A DNA stretch of 64,000 nt, from the NCBI GenBank assembly GCA_015501595.1, contig JADNRX010000023.1, positions 1-64,000 of the forward strand, read 5' to 3'. Numbering within the stretch: the first letter of the stretch is position 1; each line of letters begins with the position of its first letter. The notes below the pieces were generated by a model. It made no database searches. It was not told where the DNA came from and saw nothing but the letters and a program-made list of their open reading frames with translations. Below, one piece after another: positions 43,318 through 59,300 of this stretch. Source of the DNA: Hymenopellis radicata. Lineage: Eukaryota; Basidiomycota; Agaricomycetes; Agaricales; Physalacriaceae. The position numbers and the translations under genes were made by a program.

Positions 43318-44706
43318 TCATGTCATTAGTTGTGCCCAGCCCTTTTTAAGTTGCTCGAAGAACACGAACATCAAGACAGTGTTCGTCCCAATCTAATGAA
43401 AGCAGGTGTCCAGCCTTTGAAAAGAAATTTTGGACCTTCTTCCGCAAAGAGTTAGTCAGTACATGGATAAATGTATCTCCAGATGACTAAAGCTGGTGAG
43501 CACTGCGTTGGTACACCGGAAGGGCGAGGCTTACTGAGGACATTATTCGCGACCTGATCACATCAGCGGGAGAGCACACAGCTACAAAAACGCGTTGAGA
43601 ATACTAACAGACGATGTGTTTGATACATACTAGTCGCAAATGTTCCTGCCATGACGCTGGCCGCGACATGGAGTGCAAGGCCGTCGTGAAATCGGTAGTT
43701 AATGACAGGTACGTTATGGCGTAGCAGCGTTGTCTTGAAGAAATCATAGCTATCGGATGTTTGTAACCTCAGGAAGTCGCGCTATAAGTGAAGTACTTAC
43801 GACCATACTTGAGACGACTGTGAGGAGGCAGTATTAGAAAAAGGGAACAGTGAAGGCCGAAAAAACATACATTCATGAGAATAGCACGTGTCTGAAAGGA
43901 CAGGAATTAGAGTATATCTCCAAGCGTGGCAGAAACGAACCGTATTAGTCCCCAGTCCTCTACCCAATCCCTTGACGCCCTCTTCTCTGAGCAGTCGTAC
44001 CAATCCACTCAAAGCATTTGAATAGCCATACCGCTTATCTGGAGGTCTGGTTACATCGCTCGTCATTCGCACCAGGAGAATGTCTGAAATGGTGTTAGCG
44101 TTCGCGTCATTTACTGTGGCGGAAGACAAACCTGCCGGATTTCCGGCGAGGCCACCGAGGCCACCAGCAACAGTGGCAGCCATGAGAAGTTGAACGGTGG
44201 AAGGATGGCCATTTTTGGCTAGCCGTGACTTAAATTCTTCGTACGCGCCCAGTCGAACAAGCGAGTAAGTCATCTGACGCAGTAGAGACGCTGTAAGGCC
44301 TGTATATAGGCTCTTTATACCGTGTTCAGATACGCTCATGCGTATCACGGCTATAGTGGATGGCCGCTTGGCTCCTGGCACGTTCTCCAATGTTTGCATC
44401 CGCCTATATAGGTTGAAGATTCATACGTCTTGTCGTTGAAGATTGCGAACGTACACTTTAGTAACATCCTGCGTGTCATTAGAACAAGCTAAACTACAAG
44501 TATAAGAAAAGCGCACCAAAGGATGAGTGCAAGAAGCCGCTAATGATGCTGCTACGCCTTTGGAAGAAAAAAACAGGCATGAGTTATCCAGTCAACGCGC
44601 AAGACGACCGTGATGTACCTCCAAGCCTGTAGATGAGTATGAGATATTGAGCATATGGCATTCAGTCGCAGAATCTACTGTACCAGAAAGGAAAGCTGGT
44701 GGGCAT
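43318..44706 (-). CDS. DIC1: Mitochondrial carrier, dicarboxylate type
   Basis: Inner-membrane carrier of the SLC25 family, most like the dicarboxylate carrier. Short exons from ATG 44706 assemble PFWLGGVAASLAASCTHPLD and VTKVRMQT, the first signature PxD/VxxxRMQ. Then come HGIKSLYTGLTASLLRQMTY, AGGLGGLAGNPAD / ILLVRMTSD, RLLREEGVKGLGRGLG, and a third repeat, VCSPADVIRSRIMS. The last exon contains EEGPKFLFKGWTPAFIRLG and FVFFEQLKKGW. Between these two the expected GPNTV is broken: the genome reads GGACGAACACTG, one C short of GGACCGAACACTG (near 43384). This is the clearest single-base deletion in the window. Substrate is inferred from family resemblance. Confidence 0.85.
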
Positions 44707-45067
44707 TATGGGAGGTAGCAGCGGCTCCTGCAGTGAATCACCCAGTGGGAATGGATAAGAAAGTGGGGAACAAGCAAGCGCCCTGAGAAAACGTTGGCCG
44801 TTGGTTGGCCGGGTTAAGGGGTTCTGGCAATCGGTCCGGAGCTCCGTTGAGCGGCATTATTTTCGCGTCCACTGCCGTAGATTTGTTCTAAAGTTTTTCT
44901 CTCCAGCTGTAGACTCAGACTGCAGCGTTTCGTTTAGAGCAAACTTCGGCACTTCTTCGCGCTTTTCAAAACGGCGCATTTAGAGTGGGCATCATGACGT
45001 GGGCAAACACGAGGCAGAAGGTTGACGATTCGTCCAATGGCAATACAGCTCTCTGGTCTGCGCTAGC
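44707..45067. promoter_or_regulatory. Divergent intergenic region, carrier and VIT-VWA gene
   Basis: Upstream DNA of both genes. No gene or repeat is recognised and individual promoter elements could not be assigned. Confidence 0.4.
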
Positions 45068-47948
45068 ATGGAGCCAATGAATGGGATCATTCACAACGGC
45101 GGAATCCCCAATGGCCCCCGAAAAATTCGCCTCCCTTTGATTCAAACGAGCGGACGAGTGCTGATTGTAGATGGTGGGCCATCAGTTACAAGCTGTAACA
45201 GATCACGGTTATTGACAACAATCCTTCGTGTTTAGTTGGCAGTAGGGTATCCCTCACCCAAAGGTTCTACAACCCTTCGGACCGCCCTACGAGTCGTGCC
45301 GTATACTATTTCCCGGTTCCTGCTCTGGCGGCCATTTGTTCTTTCGAACTCAGAACATCTGGCGGAAAAGTTCTCTCCGGGATATGCAAGGAAAAGACTC
45401 AAGCTCGCGAAGAGCATGAACAAGCTGTGGCGAAAGGCTAGTTTCCTTTAGGCAGACTCGATCAAAGCTGACACTTTAGCGAAAGGCGAATACACCGGGC
45501 TCCTGGAATTGGTGTCTGGGATAGAAAGTATTCCTCTCGCAATTGCTGCTCCTGCCCTGACTTTCTGATACAGTATTCACCATTTCTATCGGCTCAATTT
45601 CAGCCAAGGAGACTGTCTATGTCAAGCTTGTGGTAGGCAGCGTCCTTGTGATACGTGCACGCTCTAACAACTCGCAAGTTTGTCATGAACTTGATGACAG
45701 ATCATGATCGAGATTTCCTCAGATTTTATCTCCCCGTCGCTGTTGGACAACGATATGGGACGCCACCCGAAGCCCTTAACGATGCTGCCATCCCCAGTGC
45801 TCAAACTCGCCTCAGCGTGAAGATCGACGTGCAAACGAGTGGAACTATTCGAAGTATTACCAGTCCAACACACACCGTTAAAGTCGAGAAGTACAACACG
45901 AATTTAGGCAGAGCATCTCGCCGAAGGGCGACTGTCAGTTATCGATCCAACACATTCCTGACAGAGGACTTCGTTCTTTTACTACAAGCGGATGAATTAG
46001 ACGCCCCGCGTTGCTTCGCTCAAATCTACAGAGATCCCGGGAAACAAAATAACGACACACTGGCCATACAGTTGACAATTGTACCCAAATTTAACATGCC
46101 ACCTATCCGCTCGCAGGAATATATATTTCTGGTTGACAGGAGCGGGAGCATGGATGGTAACAGAATAGAGACCGCCAAAAAGACCTTGACCTTGTTGCTT
46201 AGGATGCTTCCTAAACAAGGATCATATTTCAACATATTCAGCTTCGGGAGCCATGCGGACAGTCTCTGGACTCGGAGCAATGTTTATGACCAGTATTTCC
46301 TCGACGTTGCGGTAAGTATACATAGGTCACCGTACTGTTGTTAGCTCAGTCAGGTTTAGACGCAGCATGTGGAAACCATGGCGGCAAACTACGGCGGTAC
46401 AGAAATTCTACAAGGCTTAGACCGTGTATTTCGTCAGCGGAACACGTCCCTTTCAACTGCTGTCTTTGTTTTAACTGATGGGGAGGTGAGAGTGAAAGTC
46501 GTTATTTGAGACAGGTGATATAAATACTTCCAACAGGCGCACAATGTCGATGAGGTGGTTGCTCTTGTTAGAAGTGCTGTGCAGGGTTCCATCGCCTCGT
46601 CACCTCTCCGGGTCTACACCCTGGGCATAGGCTCTCAAGTTTCAAGTGCGATGTGCGAGGGCATCGCTTCTGCTGGCAACGGTGCTTGTTTGTTTGCAAC
46701 TCGAGTAGAAGACATCACGGCCAAGTGCGCTCGTCTCCTTCGAGCGGGCCGCACGCCCTTTGTAAAGGACGTCCACGTTGAATGGGGTGTTCCTGCCACT
46801 GTTTTGGCCTCTCCTACGACAACCGGGGCGTCTTCGTACTCGCCCCCAAACGTACAACAAGCACCAACAGTAATCCACGACATTCATGCAGATGTGCGAC
46901 TGGTTATATTTGCAATCTTCCAGTTGCGCAAGACCTTCTCACCTCGAGAAGTAATCTTACGAGGAAAAGTCGACGAGACTGGAGAAGCCTTCCACCTTGT
47001 TGTTCCCGTTCGCGGGTCCAACTTTCTGACTTTGACCCTCAGCTTCCTCCTATTCATACACTTGCCGCTTCACACCTCATACGCGAGTATGAAGCTGGCC
47101 TTGTCCCCCTACCACGATCCACAAATGGCAATGTCCACGAGGCTCGTAAGCAGGCAATCGTATACCTCGGAACCAGATACCAACTCGTCAGTCGACACAC
47201 GTCCTTTGTCGCCATTGAAAAGGGCTCGCAGATTCCGTCAGGCCAGCATCGCCACCAGACTGGAGGTTTATTTTCCACTTTAAGGAGCGTATTGACGAGT
47301 TTCACCGTACCCTCCACCAGTCCCAGCCCTTCGACAGCGCCAGACGAATTTGTCAACGCAAACTTTCCAATTCCTGGCGGCTGGCCTGGCTCACCGAGAC
47401 CATCTAACCGACGCTCGCAGCACAGTCGTACCTCCGCAATGGAAGATGCGGAGGATAGTGATGATACGGCGGAGACATACTCGACCATGAGTTCTCTTGA
47501 AGGTTCATCCTCCGAGCATTCGTATTGGACGGAGGACGGACTGGAAGAACTATCGGAAGAGGACGCAAATTTGCAGCGCAGTCCCTCTCCTCAATTCGTA
47601 CATGACCCGAATATCTCGCATGCGCCGATCCAGGATTCGCACGTCCCTCCGGCAGCGCTGCTGCCACCACAAGTGTCAGACCTTCTGAGCCTTCAGAGAG
47701 CCGATGGAGCATTTATACTGAATGACTCCATGAAGGCGATTGTTGGGCAGCGTGCCGTGGAAGAAGGTGCGTCTATGGGCGTGAACTCGGACGTTTGGGC
47801 TACGGTCCTTTGTGTTGCTTTTGTGCACAAGCATCTCCCTAGTCAGAACGAGTTGAGGCATGATTTGTTGATGAAGGCATATGAATTCCTTCATGGGGAG
47901 GCTGACGTTGATAATCTGCTGCAGCGAGCAATGCAGCTCGTAATGTAA
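45068..47948 (+). CDS. VIT and von Willebrand A domain protein
   Basis: Predicted protein-interaction protein of the type that includes inter-alpha-trypsin-inhibitor heavy chains and PARP4. The VIT domain starts IRLPLIQTSGRVLIVD; intron 45174-45235 joins it to VGSRVSLTQRFYNPSDRPTS, then RAVYYFPVPALAAICSFELR and ICKEKTQAREEHEQAVAKG. The region near 45440-45480 needs an odd intron or an indel. It continues FTISIGSISAKETVYVKL. The VWA domain (about 46110-46760) has a complete MIDAS start, LVDRSGSMDGNR, with TEILQGLDRVF, VFVLTDGE and VYTLGIGSQVS. The C-terminal third is acidic and Ser-rich, then a conserved helical end (LLSLQRADGAFILNDSMKAI, HGEADVDNLLQRAMQLVM). Fungal function is not established. 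Confidence 0.85.
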
Positions 47949-48140
47949 ACTAGTTTTGTATTTCTTTCTTGTACAAACGACGCGTCGTTGATTTGGAAAG
48001 GACGTGACTCTTACTCGGGTCCGCGAGTGTGGCTCTGTGTTTGGTCTCTGCTTAGCCAATCAAGTTGCAGGGAGTCGCGTTCACCTTTGTCTCTCACCTC
48101 CACCAGCATCTCACTGCTTTCTATCTTGTAACCTACCAAA

Positions 48141-50163
<2,023 letters not shown>

Positions 50164-50344
50164 TGTACTTACTTTTGTATATGTTTTCACTTCTCATTTT
50201 TCTTTGTAACCGTATCTTACGCCGACGCAATTTAACCCTCCTCGCACAAAATGTGCAGATCGTATACCTGCCTTGAAGGTTGACATGTTCAATTGAACGG
50301 ATGAAAGGTCGTCGATGGTTGATAGACTCGTTGAGTGCCTAGTT

Positions 50345-53300
50345 ATGACGAACGTCCAAATTTGGATCCGCTGATGATTACACGGTCGAGACTCTTGAGT
50401 CTCATCTTTCCCTTACATTTCCTCGTTCTCGCGGTGGTAACCCCATCGACTCGTCCTGTTCACAACGGTGGCACCATCGTCAGGAGTTTTGAATGAGGGC
50501 AGGCCTTCTGCGAGGCCTCCCGCAGATGTTCGGAGACCAATGAAGCGGAAATTCGGACAGCCGACCCTCCCGAATCTGTATTACAAGGATGCTGACGGGA
50601 TACTGTCTGTACCAGGCTACACCTTTGAGAAAGTACGCGTTTTGTTGTGGAAAGACGGCGCGATGTATCCTCAATACCTTTACTTAGGTACACCAATGGG
50701 ACGACACTGGGAGCATGACCAGATTGGCGGAAGGGAGTAGTCTGAAGGATAGCTCGAACGTCCTTGCCAAAATAGCCCCAGCACAGTCCAATGGCTCTAT
50801 GTGTCTTGAGCGTGAAGCTCACATGTACGTTCTCGTGCGCTTGGTATCGACCTTTCTCTAATGTTGCGTAGTCTTGGCCGAATTAGCGCCTCTTCGGATA
50901 ATCCCTCGTTGCGCCTAATCGACTTCCTGACCATTCCCAAGGAGAATGGGAACGTCGTCGTTCTCCTCTTGTTCCATCCAGGTCCCAACTTGCTTGGACG
51001 ATATCTCCCTCCTTCGAAAATCAATCCGCTCCTTCTCGCTGACATGTCCCATGTTCGCCCATCTTCTACTCACAAAGACATATACATGCTTGGCATGGAA
51101 GAGCCAGACTTGGAGGAGATGGAGGCGTTTGATGTCATGGATTTGGCTTCGTTTCTTGAGTGAGTCGTCATTGTTTTTATATGTTTGCGCGACGAATACG
51201 AACCCCTTCAAGATTCGCGATCCAGGCAACCCATTGCTTGGAGGCCTCACATAGAGCCGGCATTGTACATCGTGAAGTTCGTGCCAACGCGTTCCATCTA
51301 AGTGCGCATACCGGTATCGTTCGATTTGTCCATTTCGGCAACAGGGCTGTATCTCTCGAAAACTCCGGATCACCATCGAATCTCGTTCTGAAAGCCTTTG
51401 ATGATGAGAAGATCAAGGTGAAGGAGGCCCTCTGCTACCTAGCCCCCGAACAGACAGGTAGCATTGAGACTATCGCTCAAGACCATCGAACGGACTTGTA
51501 CTCACTCGGAATCTTGTTCTGGACGTTGCTCGTGGGGCGAGGTCAGCTTCCATTTGAGGGTGGACCTTTGGAACTTTTACACTCTATCGTGCAAAAAACT
51601 CCGATATTGGTACAAGACGTTAGAAGAGATGTACCTGAAGTTCTGGGATCAATCATCGACAAGGTATTCATACTCTCTTCTAAACGCGAAATACTCACTA
51701 TCGTTTTCATCAGCTGTTGTCCAAACACCCTGACACGCGGTATCAAAGTGCGTACGGACTTAAAGCTGATCTCCTCGAGTGTCAGCGTCGACTATTGGCT
51801 TCGGTCTCCTCCGAAGTGTCCTCTGAGTTCCGATCTACAGACGTAAGTGCGCGCGCATCTTTCTCATGCGTCACTAATCACCGTCCAGCTCATCCCAACG
51901 TTTGACATCGCCACGCAAGATAGATATATAGTCAGCGTCTCGTTTATGTCGACGTACTTGCATCTCACACATTCACAGGAGTTTACGTTGCCCTTGGCCT
52001 TAGTACGTTCCTAAAAAAACGTTCTATTCGTGTTCTCATCCTCCATAGTTCGGTCGCGAGAAAGAAACGGACGTGATCAAGAACGTTAGTAAGTGTACAC
52101 GCCCCATCATAACCTCCATCGGCAAGCTGATTTATGTATCCAGTTCGTAACACCCAAACAAGCTTTTCACGCCACTTTTCTGCCAGCAAAGGTCAATTCA
52201 CCATCACATCGTCAAGTGGCAGCGGGACAGCTGGTGGCGATGATCGAACGGACTCAATGTCCTCGACCAGTGCTCACTCGTCCAGCAATGTCAATACAAA
52301 TCCAACTGCGGAGGTCGTCAGAACATCCTCAATGAAGACATCCACGTATGAACAGAGTATCGTTTCCGGTAGCGCCGGCTCTTCCTTTGGAGATGGTTTA
52401 CGTCGAACGACCTTGCGATCTAAACCAACTACGCGTACTCAAGCAGTTATTGTAACTGGGCCGCCTGGGTAGAGCTGCTCTTTCATCTTACTCTGAAGGT
52501 ACTGATGTGTTTTAAGTGTGGGAAAGAGTTCAGTCGTGTTGGCGAATCAAGCGAAGTGGAGAGGTAACTGATACCCTTGCTATTCTTACTTTCGGTCCTC
52601 AGCTTTCCAGCAGGCTACGGGTTGTGGGGTCACGCCAAATTCCAGAATGTCGATGCAGCACCTTTTTCCGCGGTTGTATGTTATATTCTCGACGTCAAGT
52701 GTAATCTTGATTCACATGCCGTTATAGCTCAGTTGCCTGTCATCGGTCCTTCGGCAGTTGATGGTCTTTCACACAGATGTACACCGTTTTGTCAACGCGC
52801 TCAAAGATAAGCTTGGTCCACAGATCCAAAACGCGCCGTTGTTGTACCAAGGGGCTCCTGAGCTACAGGATATTCTGGGCCTCCTGGACATCCACCTTGA
52901 TACTCCAAGAGAAAGGTTGACAACGAGAGAATTGCGGGCCCGATTTCAAACACTAGTGGAGAATGTGTTCACGGTTATTGCCGATACGAGAATGCTCGCC
53001 TTGTTCCTGGACGACTTGCAGGATGCTGATGAATCGTATGTCAGTCTATTGGTATTGTGTGTGGGTTCTAATGCCTCCGCAGGACTCTTGATTTGGTCTC
53101 CGCTTTGATCAATTCGAAGAGCAGGATGGTATGTGAAGTAAATTCGCATGTGCCGAACCTTAGCTTACAACTCGTTCAGCTCATATTCGCGACCATTCGT
53201 TCAGACAGGAGGTACGTGACAGCGGGCTACTTTGTTGATTTGTGCTGATGATACCTAGCGATGTACTTGAACGAGTTCGATCGATGTTCACCAGCAGATC

Positions 53301-56300
53301 CAAGCCCGTATGGATCAACCTCGAGCCGTTATCCTATTTCGCTCTTGCAGCGCTGGTTGCTAAGACGTTACGACTGGAGAAGGAAGATTGTGCACCACTA
53401 GCCCGCTTAATCTACGACATCTCCTCTGGGAATGCCTTCGCTGCTCGGAACCTTCTTAATACCTTTCACCGACAAGGTTTTGTAAGTGTGCTCTCTAAAA
53501 TCGAGGTCGGTATTCTTATCGTTTACAGATTACATTCAACGGGTCGAGCAACAACTGGTCGTAGGTGTTCCCGCGCCCAAAACTTTTGGTAACTTACTTT
53601 TCCACAGGTATGATATGAATGGCATAACCACAACGCTAGATGGTGAAAAGGTTTCCGACCCCACGGATTTGACGTTCCTCGTTTCTCAACTCCGAGCACT
53701 CCCGAGCGATGCTCGAAAATATCTGACATGGGCCGGCTTCTTTGGGGAGAGGTACGTGATGTGTCAATGCCCTCTGCACTTTATTGACGCAAGACCAGCT
53801 TCAAGGTCACTGAGGTGGCTCTCATGATGCATTTGGAGGACTCTAGTGGCAGCAGTGGCAGTGAAGACGAGCGTGACGAGCGTTGGTCCCTCCACAAGGT
53901 TGACGCCAAGACTAACGCTCCCCGCGGATCCATCGTCGGTCTTCAGAAAGCTCTCGATGAGGGATGGCTTATCCAACGTGCCCGTGATATGTGTAGTTTC
54001 TCTCACGATAGGTATCGTCAGGCAGCGCAGGCGGAAGCTACGAGTCTTCCGGAGGAAACTATCTCAAAAATGTCTTTCAGAGTCTGTGCTCATATTACTG
54101 TTTGAGGACTGCCACGTGACACCACTCCTAGATCGTACTCATGATGCTCCACGAAAGCCCTGTGGACGCTTACCGCATAGCGGAGCATGCGAAACGGTAT
54201 GCGTCGCTTTCTTGTGTCTATGGTTTACTTATGTAAGGAAAGGTGCTTGACACTCCTTCATGACCATCCCAAGCGAGAGGAGCTATTGAGTGTATTGATG
54301 GATGCTGGAGAAGAGGCTTGGAATAGAGGCGCGCACGAGGCAAGACCCAGATCCGCTTATATGCTCATAGTTGATTTAACGGAAGTCTAGCTTGCGATAC
54401 GTTCGTTCACAAGTGCACGCACGCTTCTTCGAAATAACCCGTGGGCGGATCATTCTCATAGGACATATGTCTTGTTCTCCCGCCTTGCATCGTACGTACG
54501 GCTTTGTTATCGAGAAGTCCTCGGCCCTAACGCTTGCGTGTAGTCTAGCAAACTGGCAAGGTGCTGTCTTCTCTTGCGTCATACACTTTCCATATTAACA
54601 TCGAACATTTAGGCAAATTCGATCTCTCAAATACCATTGTCGAAGACTGTTTGTCGCATACGGAGAGGCCAGAGGATAAGGCAACACTACTTCGCCTTCG
54701 TTCCCGGAATCACTGGATGCGAGGAGAATTTTCTGCTGCTTTGGATGATACATTACTTGCGCTGAAGATACTCGGGGTCGAGGTTGACCCTGCGCCTTCC
54801 AAGCGGAGAGCAGAGCGAATGTTCACTGAAGTTGAAAACGAGATTTTAGCCGTCGGACACGACGAGATCTTCTCACTGACAAGAACTACTGATCCGCGCC
54901 ATTTACTCGCCGTACAGCTACTGAATGACGCCGGTACCAACGCATATTGGAGCCCTTCGCCAAATTTTGCAGAAATCATTGGGTTGACCGTGAGTCCTTG
55001 TTATTACCTACAGACCCCAACTCACTTTCAAACAGACAATCAAACAGGCTTTACGGTAAATTGTTTGAACTCAGCGAAACGTTCCTCCTAATCACATCGT
55101 TAAGACATGGGTTGGCTCCAGGAACGGGTCTGGGATTTTTCTGGGCCCTAGGAGGTTAGTTTATCATATTATGATGGCAAGTTGCTGTGTTTATCTCACA
55201 GAAGGCGCAGCAGAGAATCGTAAAAAATACAGATTTTCTTCCGACTTGTCGAAGCTCGCGCTGCGCATTGCTGACCGTTATGGCACAAGCAGCGAGAAAT
55301 GGTGACTACACTTATTCACAATCTAGTAAAAAGTCCTGATTCACTCAGTACAGCCGTGCCCGAGTTCTGTATTGTGCAATGGTCTCGGGTTACAATAATA
55401 CACATATCCGCTCGCAGATACCGCAACTAGAAGAAGCTGTGAAGTTTGGTAGAAGTGCTGGCGATAGGCATGTACCTTTTTCTGCAGCATCCCTTTTACT
55501 CACTTTATCGCAGGGTCTACACCGCGTTCGCTAGTACCCATGCACTCCTGACACGTTTTTTCGTATGCGAGCATCGTATGTCGCCATATAGCTACGTCGC
55601 TATCTGTCATTGACTTTCCGTTAGTGAGCGAGCTCGTGCCTACAGCCGAAGAGGTTCGCGTTGCTTTCCAGGAAACGCATGAGTACTCACACGTTCACCC
55701 CTCCAGGTCGTCAGCGACATCGAGAAATCAGCTTCAGGTAAAGATACCGTTGTATTAGCAATGGGTAGGTTTAGGACAATCCCAGCAGACCCGTACTGAT
55801 TCGTTCCAGGAGTTTTGAATTGCGTACGCGCTTTGGGTGGATACACTGACGGGAGTTTCGTGGAAAACATCTTTGATACGGAAGACTTCAAGGAGAAGCA
55901 GTACGCTGAGAAAGTTCAGAGCGAAACGGGCAACATAGATTTGGTTATGAACTGGTATAACTCGTTGAAGGTTCGTGACGGACTTCATCACCGTAATACT
56001 CGTTGAACGTTGCATCAGCTCGTCGCCTATTACTGCCTAGGCTATTCGGAAGAAGCAGCGAAGCTTGGCTTCTACGTTTACAACACGCGGCATAAACATC
56101 CGAAGTAAGCATCTTGTCTCGGTAATTCGACTTCTTACTAACTATCGTCAAGTCACAGGCATGTTCGATACGCGCTATTCTTTCACAGCTTGGCTATGAT
56201 CGCATGCCTGCGTAAGAAAAATGTTGTAGAAGATGTTCGCACCATGTATCTCGCCCAAATCGGTGTTAACCAGGCATTCATCGAAGAGTGGGACTTCTAC

Positions 56301-59300
56301 TCTTCCGCCGTTTTCTCAGTACTCACAATCACAAGGTGGCTCTCGCCAGGACCTGTCAATAGCAATGTTTGGGTCGCGTTAGTGGTAAGAGACTTCCCTC
56401 TTCGTGGCGTACTTTCCTCAATGATGAAGTAGGAGGCTGAACTGAAATCGTTACTAAATGATCCTGATGCCATTAAGTCGTACGACAAAGCTATTCGGTA
56501 CGTCCTTTCTGGTTGCCTCCTACGTCTTATTGATCATCATCATTAGGTTGGCAATCGAACATGATTGGCTTATGGAGGAGGGATGGGGTCATTATCTTGT
56601 ACGTCAACTGTCCTTTCTACAAAAGCTCAGCCAAGATCTTGTCATTACAGGAAGGCTGCCATTTCATCCGCATGGGTGTCACAGGACTAGGTGGCGAGCT
56701 TCAGCGACGTGGCATATCACGCCATTCGCAATGGGGGGCGCAAGGGATTGTGTATGTCGTTTTCTCAAGTTCAGGCAGAGAGCTGACACGAACCAACCAG
56801 GAACTACCTCAATACAGTCATCGGTCACCGCCCTCAGTACCCATCGAAACGTCCGACGTTTACAGCTGATGTTGCCGTTCAGACATCGCCGCCAATAGAG
56901 GACAATAGATTACTGTATCGCCGGAAGACAGACACCACTGATACCAACGATTCGACGTTGAGGGCTTCCGACCTGGACTCTATCTTGAAGTGGAGCACGG
57001 ACATTTCGAGCAACATCAATTTGTTTTCCGGTAAGGCGATTCATGTACGCTCCTGTCCTTGACTAAAGACCCTACTAGCTCTGCAAAGATTGACCGAAAT
57101 TGCGACGGGTAAATGCCTGTATGTCGCGTTGGTGCTATTTTAACCAGACGTTATGTAGAAATATCGGGATCACAAAGCACCTGCGGTTAGTATCTACATT
57201 CGCCTTTCATTATCCTTTTGTTGACTCATTCATTCAGTGGTCATCGTGGAAGAGGGCGATTATACAGTTGCGACTACAATGCATCCTCCGGAAGACTGCC
57301 AAGTCTATGAGTACGGCGCGTCTTCTTAACGCTTGTCCAATCTGATTCACATTTCCTAGACATCACAAGTCTGTGCGCTCTCTCGAAGATCCTCTCCAGC
57401 AAGCAGTCATACGCCATTGTAAGTACCGCCACATCCAAAAGCTACACGATATCTAACGGAGGGCCCATGAAGCTTTGAATACCAAAGACAGAGTTGTATT
57501 CGACGAAGGAAACATAGATCCGAGGTTTCTCACGGAATCCCAACAAACGCAGGCGCGGAATGTCATATGCCTCCCTATCTTCAGCAACCGGGGACAGACC
57601 TTCGGAGTGGTATACGTCTCGACGAAATACTCGTTTCCAGAGAACACTCTGACTATGCTAACACTATTATGCCAACAAGCAAGTATCAGCGTTTCAAACG
57701 CTTTACTGTTCCGCTCCGTACAGGCAGGCACAAAGGAGAATCTGAAAATGATTTCCGCGCAACGTGATGCCCTCGAAACCGCTCGTAAGAGCAGGGAAGA
57801 TGCTTTGAAGGCGACAAAGGTACGAGCAGCTCTTTTGCCAGACACGCTGTCCTCAAAGGCAACAGATCAAAAGTAACTTCCTGGCATCCATGAGCCATGA
57901 ATTGCGGACTCCTTTCAGGTTAGCACGCGATTCAACGTCAAAGTTGGCGCTCACGCTTTTTGTGAACATAGTTCATTTTACGGCCTTCTTGATTTGCTGA
58001 CATCGACGCAATTGGACTCTGGCCAGAGCGAGATTGGTACGGGCGGCCCATCCTCTTCGCGTGTATCACTCACATACAATCAGTGCAAACTGCGAAGCAA
58101 TCGTGCGAACTGCTTTTGAAGGTGAAGAGCGTTCGTTTACTCGTTTATTCCGAGACTGATCATTCTAGATCATCGACTCCATTCTCGATTACAGTAAATT
58201 GGAAGCGTCTGCTCTGAAGTTGGAACCGAACGGTTTTGCGGTTGAAGTAAGTCGTTTTGGCAATGCTGATTTTTTTTTCGCTGACACGGTATCTTCAGAA
58301 TATCATAGCTGTATGTGTCCTGACATCGATGTATGTACGCAGCTTACCCTGTGACATTCCAGGACTGCATGGAACTGCTGTTACCTATGGCCGCCAAAAA
58401 GCTGGATCTCTCCTACAACATCGAAGCTTCTGTTCCGCCTTGTAAGCATCGTTACGCTCATGCAACTCTCAATGGTCTCACTTTCACGACCAATAGGGGT
58501 GTTTGCCGATGATGCTCGCATTCGACAAGGTACTGTCTGCAGACTTTGGTTATGACTGCCTAACATGCTATAGTGCTCATGAACTTGATCGGGAACGCGG
58601 TGAAGTTCACAGAGAAAGGATCTGTTCAAGTGACGTGCTGTGTCGTGAACACCGGGTCCATGGCCTCACCAGACGAAGTCAACCTGAAATTCGTCATACA
58701 GTTAGTGGAGAATCAATCTTGCGGAACACAATTGTAACCTCTAACATTCACAGGGACACTGGAATTGGTCTCGCCCCAAGCGACGTCGAGCTGCTGTTCA
58801 CCCGTTTCAGCAGGCTGACAACTCGTCGACCAGAAAATTTGGCGGCACAGGACTTGGTCTTTCAATATCCCGGCAACTCGTCAAGCTCATGAATGGTGCT
58901 ATTGGTGTCGAATCAGAGCTTCATGTCGGTTCGAAGTTTTGGTTTAATATCCCGGTCAAAATCTTCCAATCAGACGAGTCCAAACGAGTACGAATGTCTT
59001 TGGTACACTTATTTCTTGATGTTTACAATCTCGTAGGGTGCCGCAGAACTGGAACACCTGAAAGCCAACTTGCAGCACACGAACATTGTGGTCTGCTCAG
59101 GCTCAACTGTCACCCTTGCTCTTCTCCAGACCTTCCTTACGGGCTTCAACGTGACTCTCCTTTCCACTCTACAGGATGTTGAGATGCATCTTCGTGGGTT
59201 TACCAACCTGCAGCCACCTCTGGACTTCATTGTCCTCGATGATCAGTCGGATGACAACGCGAACGATTTAGCTCGCTTCCTAAAATCGCTTCATGTCAAT

